From Galbibacter pacificus (GTDB lineage Bacteria; Bacteroidota; Bacteroidia; Flavobacteriales; Flavobacteriaceae), in the NCBI RefSeq assembly GCF_029603165.1, contig NZ_JAQSVC010000005.1:124001-188000 (forward strand): DNA of 64,000 nt. The letters are read 5' to 3'. The translations under genes were made by a program, and so were the position numbers. Under the pieces are notes generated by a model that made no database searches, was not told where the DNA came from, and saw only the letters and a list, made by a program, of their open reading frames with translations. Shown here one piece after another: positions 16,483 to 25,154 of this stretch (position 1 is its first letter; the number at the start of each line of letters is the position of its first letter).

Positions 16483-17817
16483 ATGGGAATGATAAATAAG
16501 TTTCGAGAAAAATCTTTTTGGCTATTGGACCTACTTAAAGGGGCCAGCATAAAAAAACATTATGATGATATTGAATTCATCATGGAAAAATACAACAGCC
16601 CACAAGCAGCATATAGACGAAAGGAACTCTTGGAAGCTTTAATGGTACATGTAAAAAAAACAGTTCCCTATTACAAAAACATAACCAATTTAAACGAACT
16701 TAAAAACTTCCCCGTTGTAAACAAAAATATTATAAGGGATTATTTTGAAGAATTTAAGTCGGATGCCTATCACGACGAAAAACTTTATTCAAGGTACACA
16801 AGCGGATCTACAGGAACCCCTTTTAGAATATATTACAATAGGAACAAGAAAAATAGAAATACGGCCGATACACTCTATTTTGCCAATAGAAGCGGGTACA
16901 AAGTTGGTCAAAAATTAGTTTATATCCGGCATTGGGATCAATACAATAGTAAAGATACCCTGTCTTCATTTCTTCAAAATATTTTGATGCATCCGGTCTC
17001 CAAATTATCCGATAGCGATATTCAAGGCCTAATGGACAAAATAGCAGAAGACCCTTCGCCTAAAAGTATATTGGGCTATGCCTCGGCACTTACAACAATT
17101 TGCAATTATCTGGAAAGTAAGAAATCGCCACCTATAAATGCCAATGTAAAGTCGGTAATAGCAATGTCCGAATACCTAAGCGCAAAGTCTAAAGAACAAA
17201 TAAAATATTATTTTGGTGTGGAAGGCCTATCGAGGTACTCTAATGTTGAAAACGGTATTTTGGCGCAACAATTTCCCGGGGGGACTAATTTTCATATCAA
17301 TTGGGCGAGCTATTTTATTGAAATCCTTAAGCCCGATGAAGATGTTCCAGTGGCTCCAGGAAAACCGGGCAGGATTGTAGTGACCGACTTTTACAATTAC
17401 AGCATGCCATTAATTAGATACGATACCGGAGATATAGGTTGCATGGGCATTGAAGACAGCTTCAATGGAGCACCTTATTTAGAACGGATTGAAGGCAGGA
17501 AAATGGATATGATATACAATACCAAAGGGGAACTTATTACCTCGTATGTTACCTATCATTTATTGAAATACCCTAAAATCAAGCAGTTTCAGTTTATTCA
17601 GGAAAATTCAAATACTTATCTCTTCAAATTAAATGTATATGATGATTTTGACATGGAAACCGAGATGATTGATGAATTTAAAACACATTTGGGCGAAAGT
17701 GCCATTATAAAAGTAAAATATGTTAATGATATACCTTTACTGCTTTCCGGTAAGCGCAAATTGGTTATCAACAAAATGCTTGAAAAACAAAAAGGTGAAC
17801 ATGCCATAGACAAGTAA
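16483..17817 (+). CDS. CapK-like/phenylacetate--CoA ligase family adenylate-forming enzyme
   Basis: 444 residues of the ANL-related CapK branch. The AMP-binding P-loop is YTSGSTGTPFRIYYN (105-119). Later motifs include VTDFYNYSMPLIRYDTGDIG (the conserved YxTGD core) and LERIEGRKMDMIYN. Members in polysaccharide clusters are thought to activate a carboxylic acid for attachment to a sugar or lipid, not phenylacetate catabolism; no paa genes are present here. It stands alone on the plus strand, separated from the sugar transferase and ATP-grasp genes by the tyrosinase/TonB block, and may belong functionally with them. The substrate is unknown. Confidence 0.85.
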   Translation: MGMINKFREKSFWLLDLLKGASIKKHYDDIEFIMEKYNSPQAAYRRKELLEALMVHVKKTVPYYKNITNLNELKNFPVVNKNIIRDYFEEFKSDAYHDEKLYSRYTSGSTGTPFRIYYNRNKKNRNTADTLYFANRSGYKVGQKLVYIRHWDQYNSKDTLSSFLQNILMHPVSKLSDSDIQGLMDKIAEDPSPKSILGYASALTTICNYLESKKSPPINANVKSVIAMSEYLSAKSKEQIKYYFGVEGLSRYSNVENGILAQQFPGGTNFHINWASYFIEILKPDEDVPVAPGKPGRIVVTDFYNYSMPLIRYDTGDIGCMGIEDSFNGAPYLERIEGRKMDMIYNTKGELITSYVTYHLLKYPKIKQFQFIQENSNTYLFKLNVYDDFDMETEMIDEFKTHLGESAIIKVKYVNDIPLLLSGKRKLVINKMLEKQKGEHAIDK

Positions 17818-17878
17818 TACCTACTTTTGGGCACCTTCACACTCTTCTTTTTATATTAACCGAACTCAGGTTATTATT

Positions 17879-18601
17879 TTAGATGCTTAATTTTCCTGCG
17901 GCAACCTTGTCGACCATCCAGACTATGTTCCCCGATACCGGTTGGATAAGCTGGGAAGGGTACAAAGTACTGTTTCGTTCCCCTTCGATTACTTCGTAAA
18001 GTGCGTTTGTTTTTTTCTCCCCAAACACAATAAATACTATTTTACGGGCTTTGTTTATCAATGGTGCGGTAAGAGTTATCCTGTACATGTTTTGTGGAGC
18101 AAGATAATAAGCAGCTACCTTTTTTTCTTTTTCGTTTAGCACCTTTTGGTTGGGGAATAAAGAGGCCGTATGCCCATCGTCACCCATACCGAGCAATATT
18201 AAATCGAAAATATCGCCAAGTTCTAAATGATCTTCCAGAATGGCTTCGTATTCTTTTGCATAAGCTTCCGGTTCAATGTTTTTTTTCCACATAGGGAAAA
18301 TATGGTCGTTCGGGATCGGGAGATCGTTTAAAAAATCTTTAAAGGCAGCTCCTGCATTGCTTTTTTCATCGTCCAGCGGAACCCATCTTTCATCCCCCCA
18401 AAAAACGTACACCTTGCTCCAGTCAACTTGTTCTTTGTAAGCAGACGAAGCCAATAATTTGTACAAACCGGCCGGAGAGGAACCACCGGTAAGTGCCACG
18501 GTAAATTTATCCCGTTTGTCAATGGCTTCTTGAGCTTTCTCAATAAAGAGGTCGGCTGTTTGCTTGTTTAGAATATCTTTATTTTCAAATACTTGAATCA
18601 T
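17879..18601 (-). CDS. pgl: 6-Phosphogluconolactonase
   Basis: Hydrolyses 6-phosphogluconolactone in the oxidative pentose phosphate pathway. The 240-residue protein is of the DevB/SOL type: ALTGGSSPAGLYKLL (about 37-51), VYVFWGDERWVPLDDEKSN (64-82, including the catalytic-region DERWV), and LLGMGDDGHTASLFP (about 136-150). It follows zwf by 3 bases and closes the rpiB-gnd-zwf-pgl operon. Function is confident. Confidence 0.95.
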   Translation of the reverse strand: MIQVFENKDILNKQTADLFIEKAQEAIDKRDKFTVALTGGSSPAGLYKLLASSAYKEQVDWSKVYVFWGDERWVPLDDEKSNAGAAFKDFLNDLPIPNDHIFPMWKKNIEPEAYAKEYEAILEDHLELGDIFDLILLGMGDDGHTASLFPNQKVLNEKEKKVAAYYLAPQNMYRITLTAPLINKARKIVFIVFGEKKTNALYEVIEGERNSTLYPSQLIQPVSGNIVWMVDKVAAGKLSI

Positions 18602-18604
18602 TTG

Positions 18605-20119
18605 TTATTTTTTTTCTGTTGAATGTTTATTTACGGCCCAGACATGTCCCTGCCGGGCAATAAGTGCTTCCGCAGTTTCGGGGCCCCAACTTCCTGCCTG
18701 ATAATTTGGAAAATCTATGGAATCCCTATTTTCCCATGCGTCGAGAATTGTTGAAATTACATCCCAGGCTTCTTCAATTTGGTCCGATCTCATAAACAGG
18801 GTTGTATCTCCAAGCATGGCATCCAGGAGCAGGGTCTCGTATGCTTCGGGGGTTTGCGTAGAGCAGTTATCGTAATTAAAAATCATTTCAGAAGGGTTGA
18901 GGTTCATTTCCAATCCGGGGCGCTTGGTCATAAAGCGCAATAATATGTCCATTTGTGGCTGGATATTGATGGTCAACCTATTTGGCATGATACTATCGGT
19001 CTGCGTTGCCGGAAACGAAGCGTGCGGCACGGGTCGGAATTGAATGGTTATGGAAGAAGTTTTTTCCTGCATGCGTTTTCCGGTCCTTAAATAGAAAGGC
19101 ACATTTTGCCACCGCCAATTGTCTAAATAAAACTTGATTGCGGCAAAGGTTTCGGTGTTGGAACTTTTACTAACTCCTTTTTCTTCACGGTATCCAGGTA
19201 CTTTCTCGCCTTCAATCCATCCATCCGAATATTGCCCCCTTACGGCATAATGATGCACTTCTTCTGGTTTTATGCGCCGTATTGCTTTAAGTACATCGTA
19301 TTTTCGGCTTCGTATTTCTTCAGCATCAAAAGAGGCTGGCGGTTCCATGGCTACCATGCACAAAATTTGCAGTAAATGGTTCTGGATCATGTCGCGCAAT
19401 GCACCAGCACCTTCATAATAGCCACCGCGGTCTTCAACGCCCACTTTTTCGGCAACGGTTATCTGTACCGAATCGATATAGTTTCTGTTCCAAAGTGGCT
19501 CAAAAAGTGTATTTGCAAACCGGAAGGCAAGAATATTCTGAACGGTCTCCTTGCCCAAATAATGGTCTATTCTAAAAATTTGCTCTTCATGAAAAGTTTT
19601 GGTAAGCATTTTATTGAGCTCAACGGCCGATTCTTTGTTGTAACCAAAAGGTTTTTCAATAATTATCCTGTCTTTTGATTTATCGGTTGCAAGTCCGGAA
19701 TTTTTTATGTTGACTGTTAATGGCTCGATAAAACGTGGGGAAACCGATAGGTAAAACAGCCTATTGGCACGAACTTCCCATTTATTATCATAATCTTCAA
19801 TTTTTTTAAGAAGCTCTTTATAGTCGTTTTCATCGTTTATGTTGGATGGGAAATAGTGCAACGACTCCTTAAAAATATTCCATTTTTTAGGATCTGGTTC
19901 GCCGCTTCTGGAAAATTCCTTTAATCCTTCGTGTAGGTTTTCACGATATTGATCGTCGGTAAGTTCTGTTCTTCCCAACCCATAGATAGCAAAATTTTCT
20001 GGCATCCAGTTTTCATTGAACAAATTGTAGAATGCTGGAATTAACTTTCTTTTTGCAAGATCTCCGGTACCGCCAAAAATAACAATAACTGTGGGAGATG
20101 CCTTTTTATTCGTTTTCAT
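18605..20119 (-). CDS. zwf: Glucose-6-phosphate 1-dehydrogenase
   Basis: Oxidises glucose-6-phosphate with NAD(P)+ as the entry to the oxidative pentose phosphate pathway. The 504-residue protein has the N-terminal dinucleotide motif [13 protein letters not shown] (14-26) and the active-site signature [13 protein letters not shown] (about 197-209), whose His acts as the base in the family. The EKPFGY segment occurs about 40 residues earlier. Length is normal. It lies between gnd (121-base gap) and pgl (3-base gap). Confidence 0.97.
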   Translation of the reverse strand: MKTNKKASPTVIVIFGGTGDLAKRKLIPAFYNLFNENWMPENFAIYGLGRTELTDDQYRENLHEGLKEFSRSGEPDPKKWNIFKESLHYFPSNINDENDYKELLKKIEDYDNKWEVRANRLFYLSVSPRFIEPLTVNIKNSGLATDKSKDRIIIEKPFGYNKESAVELNKMLTKTFHEEQIFRIDHYLGKETVQNILAFRFANTLFEPLWNRNYIDSVQITVAEKVGVEDRGGYYEGAGALRDMIQNHLLQILCMVAMEPPASFDAEEIRSRKYDVLKAIRRIKPEEVHHYAVRGQYSDGWIEGEKVPGYREEKGVSKSSNTETFAAIKFYLDNWRWQNVPFYLRTGKRMQEKTSSITIQFRPVPHASFPATQTDSIMPNRLTINIQPQMDILLRFMTKRPGLEMNLNPSEMIFNYDNCSTQTPEAYETLLLDAMLGDTTLFMRSDQIEEAWDVISTILDAWENRDSIDFPNYQAGSWGPETAEALIARQGHVWAVNKHSTEKK

Positions 20120-20240
20120 GGTTTTTTTATTTTGTATATCGGTCGGGCCTGCCCATTTGGTTCAGGCGGTTGGAATTTGCCACAAATTTTATTGAATATT
20201 GCCAATTTATTTATGGAGGCCCCTTTTTATTTTTTATGAA

Positions 20241-21650
20241 TTATTCTTCCCATTCAGTATGGAAAATACCTTCTTTATCAATTCTTTCGTATTTATGGGC
20301 ACCAAAATAATCTCTTTGTGCCTGGATAAGGTTTGTTGGTAAAGTCTCACTTCTGTAGGCATCAAAATATGTTAGTGCGGTACCGTAAACAGCCATGGGA
20401 ATACCTTTGTCTATACCAATTTTTACTACCGAGCGCATTGCTTTTTGATGAACGTTAAGCTTAGAAGCAAGATTTTCGTCCAATAACAAATTGGGCAGTT
20501 TTGGGTTTGCCTTGTAGGCTTTCCTAAAATCTTCCAGAACGGCTGCCCTGATGATGCATCCGCCACGCCATATTTTAGTAACTTCTTCTAGGTTTAGGCC
20601 ATAATCAAACTCTTTGGATGCAATGGTAAGCTGTGCCATTCCTTGGGCATAGATGGAAAGCATTCCAAAATAAAAAGCATCTTTAAAATTTGCCATTAGG
20701 CTCTCCTTGCTAATGTTTTCCGAATCCCCGTGCCAAGCATAGGTTTTGGATGCCTGGGTCCTTTCTTCTTTATATTTGGAAATATCCCTCATATTCACGG
20801 CCAGGTCTATGGATGGAACGGGTGCTTGAATTTCCATTGCGTTCTGAGAGGTCCATTTTCCTGTTCCCTTTGCTTTGGCCGTATCGGAAATCAAGCCGAC
20901 CAAACGTTTTCCGGTAATTTCATCATCTTTTTTTAGAATAGCAGCCGTGATTTCTATTAAATACGATTGTAATTCTGATTCGTTCCAGGATGCAAACATG
21001 TTTTGAAGCTCGTCATCTTCAAATTCAAATCCGCGTTTCAAGACATCGTATGTTTCTGCAATTAACTGCATAATTGCATATTCTATACCGTTATGAACCA
21101 TTTTCACGTAATTTCCCGCAGAACCACGTCCTAAGTAGGTTACACAAGGCTCTCCATTTACCTTTGCGGCAATGGCTTCAAAAATTGGACGTAATCTTTC
21201 ATATGAATTTTCATCGCCTCCCGGCATCATACTAGGGCCAAAACGCGCCCCTTTTTCCCCGCCGGAAATTCCCATTCCGAAGTAATGAATATTTTGTGCG
21301 GCCAGCTCGTCAACCCTTCTGTTAGTATCTTCGAAATAAGAGTTCCCGCCATCTACTACAATATCGCCTTCTTCCAAATAAGGTAAAAGAGATTTAATAA
21401 CAGCATCTACAGGCTTTCCAGCTGGTACCAAAAGCATGATTGCCCTTGGTTTTTTTATAAGTTGTACAAATTCTTTGGCGTTTGTTGTACCTTTTACGGT
21501 ATGTTTATCGTCGGCTTCACTTTCCAGCGAAGCGGCCTTTTCGGCATCCAGGTCCAAACCGGCAACAGAGAAACCATGGTCTGCCATGTTTAGCAGTAAG
21601 TTTCTCCCCATTACACCAAGGCCAACAATACCAAAATCAAAATCTTTCAT
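20241..21650 (-). CDS. gnd: 6-Phosphogluconate dehydrogenase (decarboxylating)
   Basis: Converts 6-phosphogluconate to ribulose-5-phosphate. I chose ATG 21650 over the TTG two codons upstream because it gives the usual MKDFDFGIVGLGVMGRN start. The 469-residue protein has the Rossmann motif GLGVMGRNLLLNMADHG (8-24), GGNSYFEDTNRR, the substrate-binding GISGGEKGARFGPSMMPGG, and the C-terminal ILDEN-equivalent region followed by AQRDYFGAHKYER. The 469-residue length corresponds to the long dimeric form. The gene starts two bases after the rpiB stop, so it is translationally coupled. Confidence 0.97.
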   Translation of the reverse strand: MKDFDFGIVGLGVMGRNLLLNMADHGFSVAGLDLDAEKAASLESEADDKHTVKGTTNAKEFVQLIKKPRAIMLLVPAGKPVDAVIKSLLPYLEEGDIVVDGGNSYFEDTNRRVDELAAQNIHYFGMGISGGEKGARFGPSMMPGGDENSYERLRPIFEAIAAKVNGEPCVTYLGRGSAGNYVKMVHNGIEYAIMQLIAETYDVLKRGFEFEDDELQNMFASWNESELQSYLIEITAAILKKDDEITGKRLVGLISDTAKAKGTGKWTSQNAMEIQAPVPSIDLAVNMRDISKYKEERTQASKTYAWHGDSENISKESLMANFKDAFYFGMLSIYAQGMAQLTIASKEFDYGLNLEEVTKIWRGGCIIRAAVLEDFRKAYKANPKLPNLLLDENLASKLNVHQKAMRSVVKIGIDKGIPMAVYGTALTYFDAYRSETLPTNLIQAQRDYFGAHKYERIDKEGIFHTEWEE

Positions 21651-21652
21651 AG

Positions 21653-22144
21653 TCAATTTTTATTGTTAATTTGTTCTTTAAAATTTTTTCTTTCTATATC
21701 CATAACTTTGTCCAGCCTGCGCTTAAAGCGTTCTTCGTCCTGAAACTTGGCTTTTAGGAATGCTTCTGTAACTTCCCAGATAAGTGCAGTGCCAATGACC
21801 CTTCCGCCTAGGCAAATTAGGTTCATGTTATCGTGTTCGACTCCTTGGTGGGCCGAATAGGTTTCGGTAATTAGTGTGGCACGTACCCCCGGAAATTTAT
21901 TTGCGGCAATAGACACACCAACACCGCTTCCGCATATGGCAATTCCCTTTTCTATACTCCCTTTAGAGATAGCCTCGGCCAACGGGACAATGATATCAGA
22001 ATAATCATCTTGAGAATCGTAGGAAAAGGCACCAAAATCTTCATATGCATAACCCGCTTTATCAAGGAGTTCTTTTAATTCCCCCTTTTTTTCAAATCCT
22101 GCGTGGTCTGCTGTAATTCCTATTTTCACTTTAGACGGATACAA
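21653..22144 (-). CDS. rpiB: Ribose-5-phosphate isomerase B
   Basis: Interconverts ribulose-5-phosphate and ribose-5-phosphate, using the product of gnd. The 163-residue protein has IGITADHAGFEKK (8-20) with the conserved DHAG, the catalytic-Cys motif AICGSGVGVSIAANK (about 74-88), and the conserved EHDNMNLICLGGRVIG. It is the first gene of the oxidative pentose phosphate operon. The C-terminal 20 residues, rich in Lys and Asn, are longer than in E. coli RpiB. Confidence 0.94.
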   Translation of the reverse strand: MYPSKVKIGITADHAGFEKKGELKELLDKAGYAYEDFGAFSYDSQDDYSDIIVPLAEAISKGSIEKGIAICGSGVGVSIAANKFPGVRATLITETYSAHQGVEHDNMNLICLGGRVIGTALIWEVTEAFLKAKFQDEERFKRRLDKVMDIERKNFKEQINNKN

Positions 22145-22395
22145 TGTTTAGAAAGCATAAAATTAAGTATTTCTATGCGATAAAGACAATTTTATTTAGT
22201 TATATAACGATAGTTTAAACAAATAGTGATTTGTGTAAATTTATAAGAAAGAAATAGCGGTAAAAGCATCTGTGTTTTTATTTCACAAAATGCGAACATA
22301 GGTCTTAAATGAAAAATTTTTACGCAATACGCCTCATAAATTGCCGTAATTGCCCATTGCTTAAAGCGTACAATATCAGTAATTTTATAGTGTAA
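22145..22395. other. Intergenic DNA upstream of a decayed VOC gene
   Basis: AT-rich, with no intact gene. It contains the promoter side of the rpiB operon (leftward) and probably the unrecognisable N-terminal part of the VOC remnant that begins at 22396. A minus-strand open frame here has no coding character. Confidence 0.4.
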
Positions 22396-22569
22396 ATTTT
22401 TAAAATCAGTATTGGCGGTCAAGGTAAAAAGCCCGAGGAAAGGTTCATGACGAACCCGCCAAATCGCAAGGGTGGAATGTATGCTTTTGGTTTTCAGGAT
22501 GCAGATGGGCACCGTTGGAGCATGTTGTATATGGATATGGAAAAATGCCAACAAATTAAAAAATTATAA
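22396..22569 (+). pseudogene. C-terminal remnant of a VOC (glyoxalase-like) family gene
   Basis: The frame ending with TAA at 22567-22569 reads SIGGQGKKPEERFMTNP, then GGMYAFGFQDADGHRWSMLY and MDM. This is the typical C-terminal strand of VOC proteins (F-x-D-x-DGH-x-W). It is closed upstream by an in-frame TAA at 22393-22395, with no start codon or N-terminal βαβββ module, so it is a truncated relic. The stop is two bases before the SRPBCC start, as expected for a former operon member. An intact VOC gene follows at 23027, but its C-terminus is different. Confidence 0.7.
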
Positions 22570-22571
22570 CA

Positions 22572-23009
22572 ATGAAAAAACAAGTCTATACAATTAAAAT
22601 AGCGGTTTCCCGAAAAAAAGTATGGGAAGTATTATGGAACAACGATACGTATGTGCAATGGAGTGCTGCTTTTGGCGAAGGTTCCAGGGCCGAATCTAAT
22701 TGGGAGGAAGGAGACAAGATTTTTTTCTTAGGTAAGGATGATGATGGGATTGTAAGTAAAATAGCAAGAAAAATTCCATATGAATATATGTCCTTTCAAC
22801 ATTTGGGCGAAGTGCACAAAGGGAAAGAAGTAATTGGAAAGGAAGAAAGCGAGTGGTGCGGAGCCCATGAAAATTATAGATTGGAACCTGTAAACGGGGA
22901 AACGCTTTTAAAAGTGGATATGGACATAACCGAGGATTATATAGATTATTTTGACAAAACCTGGCCATTGGCCATGGAAAAAATAAAAGAGCTTTCTGAA
23001 GCAGATTAA
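22572..23009 (+). CDS. SRPBCC (AHSA1-like) domain protein
   Basis: 145 residues forming one START/AHSA1-type helix-grip domain. It begins with the strand KKQVYTIKIAVSRKKVWEVLWN and the conserved W-x-x-AFGEGSRAESNWEEGDKI segment. The final helix is FDKTWPLAMEKIKELSE. Proteins of this class bind small hydrophobic ligands; no enzymatic function can be assigned. It forms a plus-strand row with a VOC protein (17-base gap) and an OsmC-like protein. This mix is common in small detoxification-type gene groups, which is a weak hint. Confidence 0.8.
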   Translation: MKKQVYTIKIAVSRKKVWEVLWNNDTYVQWSAAFGEGSRAESNWEEGDKIFFLGKDDDGIVSKIARKIPYEYMSFQHLGEVHKGKEVIGKEESEWCGAHENYRLEPVNGETLLKVDMDITEDYIDYFDKTWPLAMEKIKELSEAD

Positions 23010-23026
23010 TTTTAAACAATAATAAG

Positions 23027-23413
23027 ATGTTAAATGAAACAAGCACATTTTCAAGTTTTTCTGTACATGATATTGACGAGGCAAAACAATTTTATGGCGA
23101 TAAATTGGGGTTGGATACTTCGGTAAACGAAATGGGAACCTTGGAATTGCATTTAAAAGGCGGAAATGAAGTTATTGCTTATCCGAAAGGAGATGCGCAC
23201 CAAGCTGCAAATTTTACGGTATTGAATTTTACAGTAAACAATATTGATGATGCCGTAGAATTTTTGGTATCAATAGGAATAAAAATGGAGCAGTACGAGT
23301 ACCCTAAAACCGATAAAAGAGGTATTTTTAGGTCTTCAAACAAAAATGAAGGGCCAAACATAGCATGGTTTAAAGATCCTTCGGGTAATATTTTATCGGT
23401 TATAGAAGAATAA
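23027..23413 (+). CDS. VOC family (glyoxalase/bleomycin-resistance-like) protein
   Basis: 128 residues with the two βαβββ halves of the vicinal-oxygen-chelate fold. The first is TFSSFSVHDIDEAKQFYGDKLGL; the second contains NFTVNNIDDAVEFLVSIGIK and ends NIAWFKDPSGNILSVIEE. The terminal DPSGN-x-L motif is typical. Metal ligands are not fully evident (no N-terminal His), so it may bind a ligand rather than catalyse. Its stop codon overlaps the start of the next gene by one base (23413). Confidence 0.85.
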   Translation: MLNETSTFSSFSVHDIDEAKQFYGDKLGLDTSVNEMGTLELHLKGGNEVIAYPKGDAHQAANFTVLNFTVNNIDDAVEFLVSIGIKMEQYEYPKTDKRGIFRSSNKNEGPNIAWFKDPSGNILSVIEE

Positions 23414-23889
23414 TGAACAAACAACACGAGTACAAAACAACCATACGGTGGACGGGAAACTTAGGGAAGGGAACAATAGATTACCGTTCCTACGAGCGGA
23501 GCCACACCATTAATTCTGACAATAAACCATTGATCCAAGCCTCTTCCGATCCTGCTTTTCGGGGCGATAAAGACAAATACAATCCTGAAGAATTGTTTTT
23601 ATCTTCACTTTCGAGTTGCCATATGCTTTGGTATTTACATTTTTGTGCAATATCGGGCGTGGTGGTTAAAAGTTACAAAGACACACCGTCTGGTATTATG
23701 GAAGAAACAAAAAATGGGGGTGGCCGTTTTACCAAAGTGGTACTAAACCCGGTAATAGAAGTTGAGGAAGAATCTATGAAGGAAAAGGCTATGGATTTAC
23801 ACCATAAAGCAAATGAATATTGTTTTATAGCCAATTCCTGCAATTTTAAAATAGATCATAGCCCGGTTGTAAATGTGGCCGTACCTTAA
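23413..23889 (+). CDS. OsmC family protein
   Basis: 158 residues of the OsmC/Ohr fold. The conserved helix carries the first Cys in LSSLSSCHMLWYLHF, and a second sits in CFIANSCNFKI near the C-terminus. In Ohr/OsmC peroxidases the two Cys reduce organic hydroperoxides, so peroxidase activity is plausible, though many family members have other roles. It is coupled to the VOC gene by a one-base overlap and converges on the FGE-like gene with a 3-base gap. Confidence 0.85.
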   Translation: MNKQHEYKTTIRWTGNLGKGTIDYRSYERSHTINSDNKPLIQASSDPAFRGDKDKYNPEELFLSSLSSCHMLWYLHFCAISGVVVKSYKDTPSGIMEETKNGGGRFTKVVLNPVIEVEEESMKEKAMDLHHKANEYCFIANSCNFKIDHSPVVNVAVP

Positions 23890-23892
23890 GGC

Positions 23893-24993
23893 TTAGTTTT
23901 TAAGCATGTCTGGCGTTGCAACAGTTCTAAAACCAAGGTGTTCCTGCCCAGAATCGGTAGCTGTTGCCATTCTTGCAGATATTCTGTAACTGGAACAATA
24001 GCTGGCACTGCATAAAAAAGAGCCACCTTTTATTACCTTTTCTTCTACAAGCGGATTGTTTGGGTTGTATGGAGATTTTGCCCCATATGGGTTGTTCACC
24101 ACTCCTTGGTCTAATAACTGCTTGTAATAATCTACATTGTACCAGTCTTGTGTCCATTCCCAAACATTTCCTGACATTTCGTACAATCCGTAAGAATTGG
24201 CAGGGAAAGATTTTACGGGGGCTTTGTTTTCGTATCCGTCTTCTTCGGTGTTTTCTGTGGGGAATTCCCCATTCCATGTATTGGCTTCAACAGTAAGTTT
24301 TTCTGTGTCATTTCCCCAAGAATACAAAGTGTTTTTTAAACCGCCATTGGCCGCAAATTCCCATTCGGCTTCTGTTGGAAGTCTTTTTCCGGCCCATTTG
24401 CAATACGCCAAGGCATCTTCGTAAGCAATATGTACAACGGGATAGTCTCCCTTTCCTTCAATGGTACTTCCGGGCCCTTTTGGGTGTCTCCAGTTGGCCC
24501 CGATTTTCCATTCCCACCATTGGGAAAAATCGTATAGATTTGGAACGCTCGTTTTGGTTTTTTTAAATACCAGAGAACCTGGTTGCAATAAAGAATCATG
24601 AGGTTTTGGTGTCCCCGGTGGGACTTGTTTTTTTAATTCCTCCCAATCAACGGGTCTTTCGGCAACTGTTACATAACCTGTTTCTTCAACAAATTTTGCA
24701 TATTCATCGTTGGTAACCTCTGTTTCGTCCATAAAAAATCCATCTATATGAACGGGATGAGCCGGCCTTTCATGAGAAAGTGCCTTGTCGTCGCCGTTCC
24801 TTGCACCTTGTGTAAAGTTGCCTCCCGGAACCCAGATCATTCCCTTTGGGGTTTTTATGTCCTTGGGCTTTTCCTGTGGAAGGGAAGCAGTTTCTTTTGT
24901 TGTAATTTCTTCAACAGAAGCTTTTTTGTCCTGCTTGCATTGCGTTAGTATAAATCCGAGGGTAAGAAAAGCGATTAAACGAAATAATTTCAT
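23893..24993 (-). CDS. Lipoprotein formylglycine-generating-enzyme (SUMF1) family protein
   Basis: 366 residues. The lipoprotein signal ends LGFILTQCKQ (lipid-attachment Cys about 19). A SUMF1/FGE-sulfatase domain follows from about residue 50 (MIWVPGGNFTQGARNG, DETEVTNDEYAKFVEETGY, RLPTEAEWEFAA, YEMSGNVWEWTQDWY). The C-terminus has GGSFLCSASYCSSYRISAR with Cys328 and Cys333, matching the spacing of the catalytic Cys pair of true FGE, and ends HLGFRTV. True FGEs convert a sulfatase Cys to formylglycine. Both Cys are kept, so sulfatase maturation in the periplasm is plausible, although no sulfatase gene is in the window. Confidence 0.85.
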   Translation of the reverse strand: MKLFRLIAFLTLGFILTQCKQDKKASVEEITTKETASLPQEKPKDIKTPKGMIWVPGGNFTQGARNGDDKALSHERPAHPVHIDGFFMDETEVTNDEYAKFVEETGYVTVAERPVDWEELKKQVPPGTPKPHDSLLQPGSLVFKKTKTSVPNLYDFSQWWEWKIGANWRHPKGPGSTIEGKGDYPVVHIAYEDALAYCKWAGKRLPTEAEWEFAANGGLKNTLYSWGNDTEKLTVEANTWNGEFPTENTEEDGYENKAPVKSFPANSYGLYEMSGNVWEWTQDWYNVDYYKQLLDQGVVNNPYGAKSPYNPNNPLVEEKVIKGGSFLCSASYCSSYRISARMATATDSGQEHLGFRTVATPDMLKN

Positions 24994-25154
24994 TCTTTAT
25001 TTTTTAAATTGTACAGTATAAACTTACAAAAGTGTTTTCAAAAAAACATCTTAATTATTAAAATAACGGCAGCACCTATTTTTGTGCTTTGCCCAGAGTG
25101 TTCTTTGGTTTTAATGTATTGTTATTCCCGTATATGCAGACTTTTCTATAAAAA

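Noticed and set aside
22192-22554. Minus-strand 120-codon open frame before the SRPBCC gene
   Set aside because: It lies antisense to the VOC remnant and has no start context, domain pattern or coding-like composition.
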